Below, one piece after another: positions 31,961 through 37,361 of a stretch of 37,361 nucleotides of DNA. Both the position numbers and the translations under genes were made by a program. How positions within the stretch are numbered: position 1 is the first letter of the stretch; the number at the start of each line of letters is the position of its first letter. The DNA lies in NCBI GenBank assembly GCA_022511265.1, contig JAFLRX010000018.1, forward strand, positions 9,307-46,667, in the 5' to 3' direction. Under the pieces are notes generated by a model. That model did no database searches. It saw only the letters and a list, made by a program, of their open reading frames with translations, and was not told the DNA's origin. This DNA is from Eubacterium sp. (lineage in GTDB: Bacteria; Bacillota; Clostridia; Oscillospirales; Ruminococcaceae).

Positions 31961-32812
31961 ATGGCAAAAACAACTAAAGCGAAATCGGGAAGTGATATAT
32001 TGCTGATAAAAATCGGAGATTTTGAATGTACGGAGGTTTGGGACGGTGTGTTTTATAAGGCTCTCTCAAACTATCCTAATATAACAAAATGGGAAATCAA
32101 AAACATTTTGGATTTTATAGAGTATGAGAAAACCCACGGGAGAGCGTGCAGTATCGAATGTGAAGACAAGGGCATTATAGATTGTATCGAAAATGCAATC
32201 CAAAATCCGAAAGAATATAAAAATGTTTCCCGTCCTAATCTTATTACCGAATGTACAGCCTGTCCTTACAGAAAAGGCTGTGAAACAAAGTTTGTATGTC
32301 ATACCACATCGGTGGAAAACGCCATCAAAATTTTTAAATCGGGAAAGCTGCTTTCTGCTGTAAGGGCAAGGGGGATTCCTGCCGCTCAATTGACGACGGA
32401 AAGCAGAAACGCAGCGCATGATCCTGCAGATTTTTTCGAGTATATTATGTTTGCTTGGGGCAACTGTCAGGCGGGCGACAGACTTGTTATGGAACGCAAG
32501 CTCAATCGTTTTCCTAACGAAGATGACTTAAGTGCCGGCTTTACCCCGGGAATACGGTTTTATTTCAAATATGATGAAATTATTAAACATCCGAATGCCG
32601 TAATGGATGGCTTTTTACCGCTCAAAATAAAAGATGAATTAAATCTTTCGGAATGGGTATATGCTATTATTATTCCGACTGCACATAAATCTGAACTCGA
32701 ATCGGCAATATCAAGTAACATGAAGCATAAGGTGATTTATGTTGAAAATGATTGCAAAGATATTTGGGATTGGTCAGAAAAAGTGTATAGTATAATCGAA
32801 AAGATAAACTAA
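31961..32812 (+). CDS. AT-rich gene of unknown function, possible ADP-ribosyltransferase-like fold
   Basis: About 283 residues with no signal or membrane helices. I recall similar proteins in Clostridia with misleading labels such as phosphate ABC transporter ATPase; there is no Walker motif here. Visible marks are an IGDFECTEVWDGVFYKAL N-terminal block, a CTACPYRKGCETKFVC cysteine cluster (five Cys), the VCHTTSVENAIKIFKSGKLL segment, and a conserved-looking WGNCQAGDRLVMERK block. The His-Thr-Thr followed by an ILxSGxLL-like helix recalls DarT/PARP-like ADP-ribosyltransferases, but this is only a resemblance. The start is uncertain: TTG 31934, ATG 31961 or TTG 32000. TTG 32000 has the best-placed GGGAAG. 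The gene is clearly more AT-rich than its neighbours. Confidence 0.65.
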   Translation: MAKTTKAKSGSDILLIKIGDFECTEVWDGVFYKALSNYPNITKWEIKNILDFIEYEKTHGRACSIECEDKGIIDCIENAIQNPKEYKNVSRPNLITECTACPYRKGCETKFVCHTTSVENAIKIFKSGKLLSAVRARGIPAAQLTTESRNAAHDPADFFEYIMFAWGNCQAGDRLVMERKLNRFPNEDDLSAGFTPGIRFYFKYDEIIKHPNAVMDGFLPLKIKDELNLSEWVYAIIIPTAHKSELESAISSNMKHKVIYVENDCKDIWDWSEKVYSIIEKIN

Positions 32813-32847
32813 AAAACACGACCCTACAAAAAAACTTTACAAGAAAC

Positions 32848-32872
32848 AACAGCGTGCCTATGGCACGCTGTT
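32848..32872. terminator. Bidirectional terminator between convergent genes
   Basis: AACAGCGTGCC (32848-32858) pairs perfectly with GGCACGCTGTT (32862-32872). On the minus strand a T-rich tail with seven consecutive T residues follows about 15 bases on, fitting termination of the XRE gene. Confidence 0.82.
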
Positions 32873-32876
32873 ATTA

Positions 32877-33398
32877 TCATATCTTCTCCGCCGCCCTGTC
32901 CAACAGCAGCACAGCCTCGGTCTTTATCTCCCGTGACGCATATACTCCGATATTCGCATATTTCAGTGCCTTTTCTGCCGCTTCGGCAGCAGCGCGGTGG
33001 TTTCCCGCGGCCTCCTGCCGCTTTGCATCGGCTATGCCGCAGCGTGCGATAAGTGCCGCGGCCTCATCTGCAAAAGCACTTTCTTCCAAATCTTTTGCAA
33101 GCGTTTCACAGGTTATGTATTCTTCCGCAAGATATAGCCGCTTAGCCTCGATAAGCATATCCGCACCGTCGGGCACCGCCGTCTCGATATCTCCGATATC
33201 ATCGTCCATAAGCTGACCGAACGGGATATCCAGCCGCTGCGCGAGATACTCCAACGTCTTTACGGAGGGGCAGGCGTTACCGCTTTCTATACGGCTGAGC
33301 ATATTACGGGTGATGAAATCTCCCACCAACTCTGACTGGGTCATTTTCCGCTGAAGCCGCGCTTCTTTAATTCTTTTTCCGAGCAATACCGCGTTCAT
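32877..33398 (-). CDS. XRE-family transcriptional regulator with C-terminal helical repeats
   Basis: A 173-residue protein. The N-terminal helix-turn-helix (about 5-60) shows GKRIKEARLQRKMTQSELVGDFITRNMLSRIESG, a clear Cro/C1 fold, then a Pro-Ser-linked third helix (ACPSVKTLEYLAQRLDI). The rest is Ala/Glu-rich and probably forms TPR-like helices that bind a ligand or a peptide. The start at 33398 is chosen because AAAGGAG lies 5 bases upstream; the TTG at 33413 overlaps that site. A three-copy ATTTACCG operator lies in its own leader, so autoregulation is likely. Confidence 0.9.
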   Translation of the reverse strand: MNAVLLGKRIKEARLQRKMTQSELVGDFITRNMLSRIESGNACPSVKTLEYLAQRLDIPFGQLMDDDIGDIETAVPDGADMLIEAKRLYLAEEYITCETLAKDLEESAFADEAAALIARCGIADAKRQEAAGNHRAAAEAAEKALKYANIGVYASREIKTEAVLLLDRAAEKI

Positions 33399-33431
33399 AG
33401 CCGCTCCTTTCAATGATTTATGAATACTGAA

Positions 33432-33459
33432 ATTTACCGATTTACCGCAATCGGTAAAT
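33432..33459. promoter_or_regulatory. Triple ATTTACCG operator
   Basis: Two abutting direct copies of ATTTACCG (33432-33439, 33440-33447) are followed by an inverted copy CGGTAAAT (33452-33459). The outer pair extends to a perfect 11-base inverted repeat (33432-33442 with 33449-33459). The site lies between the minus-strand promoter and the XRE start, so bound regulator would act as a roadblock. Confidence 0.72.
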
Positions 33460-33478
33460 CACATTTACTTATACATTG

Positions 33479-33507
33479 ATTTTAACAGAAACTGCTCTAA
33501 AAATCAA
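33479..33507 (-). promoter_or_regulatory. Promoter of the XRE regulator gene
   Basis: On the minus strand TTGATT (33507-33502) and TAAAAT (33484-33479) are 17 bases apart, giving a leader of about 75 bases that carries the operator. The 272-base gap 33399-33670 otherwise holds only the divergent promoter. Confidence 0.65.
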
Positions 33508-33605
33508 GTATAAATCCAATATAGTGATTTTTTCTCTGTTATGCACAAAATATTGACTTATTTAATGTACATACTGACGATTTTTTATTTTAGCGACGAT
33601 AAATA

Positions 33606-33633
33606 TTGACATTTATGAGAAAAGTGCTATAAT
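33606..33633 (+). promoter_or_regulatory. Promoter of the lipoprotein-NfeD-flotillin operon
   Basis: Consensus TTGACA at 33606-33611 and consensus TATAAT at 33628-33633, 16 bases apart. It is one of the strongest promoters in the window and reads into the gene at 33671. Confidence 0.82.
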
Positions 33634-33670
33634 TAAGGTAAATAAAAATTACAATTTGAAAGGAGAAAGC

Positions 33671-34267
33671 ATGAAAGCGTTTTGGAAAAGAATTGCGGCA
33701 CTGCTTACGGTGGTCGCGCTTGCGGCGTCTTTATGTACTGCCTGCCGTGAAGAAAAGAAAACTGACGATGTTTCACTTTCTCCCCGACAGGTGATAGAGC
33801 GGATTTTTACTCTCGCCGAGAATAAGGAATACGACTCGCTGGCATACTACTGCCGCAGCTTTTCGCCCTACAGTATGCAGCTGTATTTTGAGGATACCCG
33901 CACTGATTTCGAGATGAGTTGGACGGAAAGCTATTCTGATATAATGTATAAGCTGTTTGACAGCTATGTTACCTACACCCAGCTTACCGAACAGCTGGAC
34001 TACGAGGGACGCACCGCGATAGTAAAGGGCACCTTCACCGCATTGGATATGGACAAATTCAACGAGATGACTGACTCGGACATAAACAACGGTTTGAAAA
34101 CTGATTTTGAGGCACAGATGGAATACATAGACTCGGTGGTCGGTGACATGAGTCTGAAATCCGAGCCGTTTGATTTGGAGATAGAATTCAGATATACCGA
34201 CGAAGAGTGGGTGTTATCCGATAAAAGCTTTTTGGTATTGCTGACATTAGGCTATTATAATTCATAA
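33671..34267 (+). CDS. Secreted or lipid-anchored protein of unknown function
   Basis: A 198-residue protein starting with MKAFWKRIAALLTVVALAAS followed by LCTAC, a signal peptide with a possible but imperfect lipobox (Cys at the -3 position). The rest is soluble, with a DUF-like pattern: VIERIFTLAENKEYDSLAYY, then acidic and aromatic segments up to EWVLSDKSFLVLL. This resembles small extracytoplasmic NTF2-like or DUF4878-type domains, but the match is weak. AAAGGAG sits before ATG 33671; the TTG at 33656 overlaps the promoter-side site and is rejected. It is the first gene of the NfeD/flotillin operon, 12 bases before the next. Confidence 0.7.
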   Translation: MKAFWKRIAALLTVVALAASLCTACREEKKTDDVSLSPRQVIERIFTLAENKEYDSLAYYCRSFSPYSMQLYFEDTRTDFEMSWTESYSDIMYKLFDSYVTYTQLTEQLDYEGRTAIVKGTFTALDMDKFNEMTDSDINNGLKTDFEAQMEYIDSVVGDMSLKSEPFDLEIEFRYTDEEWVLSDKSFLVLLTLGYYNS

Positions 34268-34279
34268 GGGGATGATATT

Positions 34280-34942
34280 ATGGCAGAATGGTGGAACACG
34301 CTGGAGTTAGCGCAGCAGATATTTTACTGCATAGCTGTCCCGTCAACGCTTATCATAATTATTCAGGCAATACTGATAATGATAGGAATGGGCAGCGGGG
34401 GCGAAGGCATAAACTTTAGTGATACCTCCGGTCTTGACGGCGGATTAGATGTCGGCTTTGACGGCGGAGCGGGCGCGCACGGTGCGGCGGATTTGGATTT
34501 TGACATTTCCGACGGCAGCAACCCCGCGGATTTCGGCGCAATGCAGATATTCACGATGCAGGGAATAATGGCTTTTCTCTGCGTGTTCAGCTGGAGCGGT
34601 ATCGTTTGTCTTTCTCTAAAGCTGCATATCGCGCTGGCGGTGATAATAGGGCTGGTGCTGGGTTTCCTTGCTATGCTTGGAGTAGCCAAGATAATACAGC
34701 TTACCGCACGCCTTGCCCAGAACGGTAATATAGATGTCAAAAAGCTGCTGGGCGAAAAGGGCAGCGTATATATCCCTATCCCGTCGGCAGGCGGAGGACA
34801 GGGTAAGGTGACGATAATCGCGGGCGAGCGGTTCGTTGAAATGTCGGCAGTCACCGACCAAGACATAACTATCCCCACCGGCGCACCGGTACGCGTGACA
34901 GATATACGCGGAGACGTGCTGGTGGTTGAAAAGGATACATAA
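34280..34942 (+). CDS. NfeD-like membrane protein (flotillin partner)
   Basis: A 220-residue protein. A membrane helix at about 13-37 is followed by a Gly/Asp-rich loop (about 38-85, DGGLDVGFDGGAGAHGAAD), then two or three hydrophobic segments (about 95-140) and a soluble C-terminal OB-fold domain (about 150-220) with LLGEKGSV, GQGKVTI and GAPVRVTDIRGDVLVVE. That C-terminal domain is the NfeD type found next to SPFH/flotillin genes in many bacteria, as in the B. subtilis yuaF-yuaG pair. The gene is 12 bases before the flotillin gene, which supports a joint membrane-organisation role. Confidence 0.85.
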   Translation: MAEWWNTLELAQQIFYCIAVPSTLIIIIQAILIMIGMGSGGEGINFSDTSGLDGGLDVGFDGGAGAHGAADLDFDISDGSNPADFGAMQIFTMQGIMAFLCVFSWSGIVCLSLKLHIALAVIIGLVLGFLAMLGVAKIIQLTARLAQNGNIDVKKLLGEKGSVYIPIPSAGGGQGKVTIIAGERFVEMSAVTDQDITIPTGAPVRVTDIRGDVLVVEKDT

Positions 34943-34954
34943 GGAGGAAATCAA

Positions 34955-36346
34955 ATGCAACCCGAGATCTTAATAGCAATTTGTGTGGTAGTGGTAATAC
35001 TGTTTGCCCTTATTATGGGTATACTTTCCCGCTATCGCAAGTGTCCGTCGGATAAGATACTTGTTATCTACGGTAAGGTGGGCAGCGACCACAACGGTCA
35101 GGCACGCAGCGCAAAGTGTATACACGGCGGCGCGGCGTTCATACTGCCGATATTGCAGTCGTATCAGTTTATGGACTTGACCCCCATATCGCTGAACGTT
35201 GACCTGAAAAACGCGCTGTCTAAGCAGAATATCCGTGTGGATGTTCCGTCGAGATTTACCGTCGGTATTTCTACCGAGCCTACTATAATGCAGAATGCCG
35301 CAGAGCGTCTGCTCGGACTTAAGATGAACGAGATACAAGAGCTTGCTAAGGATATCATCCTCGGTCAGCTGCGTCTGGTTATCGCTACTATGGAGATAGA
35401 GGAAATCAACGCCGACCGTGACAAGTTCCTTGTGGCTGTTTCCAACAACGTGGAAATAGAGCTTAAGAAAATAGGTCTGCGCCTTATCAACGTAAACCTC
35501 ACCGACATCAACGACGAGTCGGGATATATCGAAGCACTCGGTAAAGAGGCAGCAGCTAAGGCTATCAACGACGCGAAGAAATCCGTTGCAGAGAAGGACC
35601 GCGACGGTGAGATCGGTCAGGCTAACGCGCGCAGAGACCAGCGTATTCAGGTCGCAGCGGCTAACGCTACCGCTATCAAGGGTGAGAACGAGTCCAAGAT
35701 AGAGATAGCACAGTCCGAGGCGTTAAGACGTGAGAGAGAAGCGGAATCCATGCGTATCGCTACCGCGGCAGAGGCTGTACAGGCGGCTAAGGCGATGGAA
35801 GAGGCTTACGTTGCACAGCAACAGGCTGAAAAGACCCGTGCCGATCTGGAAACCGCAACCCAGCAGGCGGACATCATCGTAAAGGCGAAGATCGCTAAAG
35901 AGCAGGCCGAGATCGAAGCAGAGGCGCGCGCAGAGGTTGCACGCCGTACCGCAAAGGGTGAGGCTGACGCGCTGTACGCTAAGATGGAGGCACAGGCAAA
36001 GGGTACTCAGGAGATACTCTCCAAGCAGGCGGCAGGTATGCATGAGCTTGTTATGGCAGCAGGCGGCGACGCTGACAAGGCTATCCGCCTTATCATAGCA
36101 AACAACATGGAAGAACTGATGAAGATCCAGGTAGACGCTATCAAGAACATCAAGATAGACAAGGTTACCGTATGGGACGGCGGCTCGGGCTCCGGCAAGG
36201 ACGGCAAGACCGCTACTGCGGACTTTCTGAGCGGTATGCTTAAATCTATCCCGCCGATGGGCGAGATGTTTAATCAGGCAGGAATGGAACTGCCGAAGTT
36301 CTTAGGTGAAAAGACCGAAGAAGCTCCTCAGACATTAGATCAGTAA
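34955..36346 (+). CDS. floT: Flotillin-like SPFH-domain protein
   Basis: A 463-residue protein of the YuaG/FloT type. A membrane helix (about 4-24) is followed by the SPFH domain (about 30-190: CPSDKILVIYGKVG, then KQNIRVDVPSRFTVGISTEP, then LRLVIATMEIEEINADRD). A long Ala/Glu/Gln-rich helix with flotillin-type EA repeats (about 195-350) mediates oligomerisation, and a short Gly-rich tail ends the protein. Flotillins organise membrane microdomains and affect secretion and wall enzymes (family knowledge). AAGGAGG precedes the ATG, and a terminator follows the stop. The gene symbol is by family similarity. Confidence 0.93.
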   Translation: MQPEILIAICVVVVILFALIMGILSRYRKCPSDKILVIYGKVGSDHNGQARSAKCIHGGAAFILPILQSYQFMDLTPISLNVDLKNALSKQNIRVDVPSRFTVGISTEPTIMQNAAERLLGLKMNEIQELAKDIILGQLRLVIATMEIEEINADRDKFLVAVSNNVEIELKKIGLRLINVNLTDINDESGYIEALGKEAAAKAINDAKKSVAEKDRDGEIGQANARRDQRIQVAAANATAIKGENESKIEIAQSEALRREREAESMRIATAAEAVQAAKAMEEAYVAQQQAEKTRADLETATQQADIIVKAKIAKEQAEIEAEARAEVARRTAKGEADALYAKMEAQAKGTQEILSKQAAGMHELVMAAGGDADKAIRLIIANNMEELMKIQVDAIKNIKIDKVTVWDGGSGSGKDGKTATADFLSGMLKSIPPMGEMFNQAGMELPKFLGEKTEEAPQTLDQ

Positions 36347-36352
36347 ACACAT

Positions 36353-36382
36353 AAAAGGCTGCCGCAGTGCGGAAGCCTTTTT
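36353..36382 (+). terminator. Terminator after the flotillin operon
   Basis: AAAAGGCTGCCGC (36353-36365) pairs with GCGGAAGCCTTTT with one internal mismatch around an AGT loop, followed by T residues. Confidence 0.85.
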
Positions 36383-36412
36383 CACATATTCTGTAAAATT
36401 CTTGCAAATCGG

Positions 36413-36441
36413 TTGACTTAATTCCTTGACTATGTTAAAAT
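36413..36441 (+). promoter_or_regulatory. Promoter of the NERD-domain gene
   Basis: TTGACT at 36413-36418 and TAAAAT at 36436-36441 are 17 bases apart. A second TTGACT at 36426 has no good -10 at normal spacing. Confidence 0.68.
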
Positions 36442-36474
36442 ATATATAGATATTGTCTTGAGGAGGTGCTGCAA

Positions 36475-37215
36475 TTGCCGGATATTTACAAGCACGGTTA
36501 CGAAAATTTTAAAATAATGTCGGTGCTTTTCGTTGCTCAGATATTGCTGGGTGTGCTGCCGGCTGTTCTGTTGGCGATATTCATCTGCGCGGACTTATAC
36601 AGCACCCCGCTGATAGGATATATATTCATTGCGATAATGGTTGCGGGTGCGGTTGCCAATATTATGATATCAAAGCGCTATAACGTGCTGCTCTCAGGTT
36701 TTCGCGGGGAAAAGTCGCTGATGCGCGCGATAAAAAAGCTGAAGAACGAAGATTACACTGTCTTTTCCAATCTTCCCATAAAATATAAGAAAAACCGCTC
36801 GGAGATAGATTTTTTGCTGGTTTGTCCCGACTATATATTGATAATCGAGGTCAAAAACCATTCCGGCAAGATATACGGCAAGCACAAGGACGACCAGTGG
36901 CTGCAAAAGAAGGTATACCGTGACGGCAAGACCACCGAGACATATATGCAGAACCCGCTAAAGCAGCTGCGCCGTCAGCGCGATATATTAAAGTGCATAT
37001 TATCCGCCAACGGGCTTGACCGCTGGGTGGACACTATGCTGTATTTCAGCTCGCCGCAGGTAAAGCTTTATCTCGACTTGTTCGATAACGACAACGTATG
37101 CTCCAGTGAAAAAGAGTTACTGGAATTTCTCAGCACCTATAAATCCAAATCTCCCGCTACCAAGGAAGAACTGGAAAAGATAAACAACCTGTTTAAGGAA
37201 ATGCACAACGCCTGA
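36475..37215 (+). CDS. Membrane-anchored NERD-domain protein
   Basis: About 246 residues starting at TTG 36475, chosen because AGGAGG (36461-36466) lies 8 bases upstream; the GTG at 36466 overlaps that site. Two hydrophobic helices (about 14-40 and 46-65) precede a nuclease-related domain (about 75-190). The PD-(D/E)xK-like core is seen as SEIDFLLVCPDYILIIEVKNHSGKI, with Asp, Glu and Lys in the expected order. The C-terminal ~50 residues are helical and charged. NERD proteins are suspected nucleases with DNA-processing or defence links, but the role here is unknown. Confidence 0.85.
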   Translation: MPDIYKHGYENFKIMSVLFVAQILLGVLPAVLLAIFICADLYSTPLIGYIFIAIMVAGAVANIMISKRYNVLLSGFRGEKSLMRAIKKLKNEDYTVFSNLPIKYKKNRSEIDFLLVCPDYILIIEVKNHSGKIYGKHKDDQWLQKKVYRDGKTTETYMQNPLKQLRRQRDILKCILSANGLDRWVDTMLYFSSPQVKLYLDLFDNDNVCSSEKELLEFLSTYKSKSPATKEELEKINNLFKEMHNA

Positions 37216-37270
37216 AGATACACAAATCCGGCTGTGTTGTGCCGCTTATAAAGAAAGTTATACTGTTTAT

Positions 37271-37304
37271 CGGGGGAAACCTTTCTGTAGAAAGGTTTCC
37301 CCCG
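37271..37304. repeat. Perfect 15-bp hairpin in the 3' intergenic region
   Basis: CGGGGGAAACCTTTC (37271-37285) pairs perfectly with GAAAGGTTTCCCCCG (37290-37304) around a TGTA loop. No T-run follows, so it is not a standard terminator. I recall similar GGGGAAACC/GGTTTCCCC stems scattered in Ruminococcaceae genomes, which points to a dispersed intergenic repeat. Confidence 0.7.
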
Positions 37305-37342
37305 TGCCCCTTTCCAAAGACTTTTATTATGATTTTTCCCCT

Positions 37343-37361
37343 GATAGGGTATTACCCTATC
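37343..37361. repeat. 19-base palindrome at the window edge
   Basis: GATAGGGTA-T-TACCCTATC is a perfect palindrome with 9-base arms around one base. It ends exactly at the end of the window, so it may be part of a larger repeat. Confidence 0.65.

Noticed and set aside
31934-32812. ABC transporter ATPase label for the unknown gene
   Set aside because: No Walker A, Walker B or signature motif is present in the protein.

Overview
The window looks like a chromosomal segment of a Gram-positive, low-to-mid GC member of the Clostridia, most likely an Oscillospiraceae/Ruminococcus-like gut bacterium. The basis is gene content and style: purine-rich Shine-Dalgarno sites, TTGACA-17-TATAAT type promoters, an NPxTG sortase tail, lipoproteins with a lipobox, a Bce-type peptide-resistance module, and an NfeD/flotillin pair. 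The species assignment is inference. No rRNA, tRNA, CRISPR array, transposase or phage gene was seen.

Layout. (1) 1-266: the 3' end of a sortase-anchored surface protein with APETE repeats, then a terminator. (2) 300-2366: an AgrC-like histidine kinase and a LytTR response regulator on one transcript. (3) 2457-7196: two half-size ABC exporters, a trigger-factor/FKBP-like protein and a thioredoxin, probably one operon and possibly the target of the LytTR regulator. (4) 7212-8662: two tandem paralogous acidic lipoproteins. (5) 8752-13161: an M16C zinc peptidase, a CyuA-like cysteine desulfidase and a 66-residue FTR-like iron-sulfur/thiol protein, closed by a bidirectional terminator. (6) 13184-18384, minus strand: an SCP2-domain protein and a complete Bce-type module (response regulator, kinase, ATPase, permease). 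A 201-base inverted-repeat element sits between the kinase and the ATPase.

(7) 18425-25910: prfB, an RlmCD-type rRNA methyltransferase, a Nudix hydrolase, a GNAT acetyltransferase, a beta-carbonic anhydrase, a GNAT-DUF402 fusion, an RlmI-type rRNA methyltransferase and a patatin-like hydrolase. (8) 25928-28490: a palindrome-rich leader and a dCache-GGDEF-EAL protein with a degenerate GGDEF site. (9) 28586-31027: a YicI-like alpha-xylosidase with operator-like palindromes downstream of its promoter. (10) 31050-32872: a 44-residue microprotein, a PPP-type metallophosphatase and an AT-rich gene of unknown function. (11) 32877-33507, minus strand: an XRE regulator with a repeat-rich operator. (12) 33606-36382: a lipoprotein-like secreted protein, an NfeD-like membrane protein and a flotillin. 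(13) 36413-37361: a membrane-anchored NERD protein, then a 15-bp hairpin and a palindrome at the window edge.

The strongest unexplained structure is the 201-base inverted-repeat element at 16432-16632. It touches the stop codon of the Bce-type kinase and lies just upstream of two ATGTGACAT repeats that look like the response-regulator site of the bceAB-like promoter. Other items worth attention are the exporter/chaperone/thioredoxin operon, the cysteine desulfidase/mini-FTR pair, the GNAT-DUF402 fusion, and the unknown gene at 31961. Many starts were moved downstream from the longest reading frame using ribosome binding sites or promoter positions.
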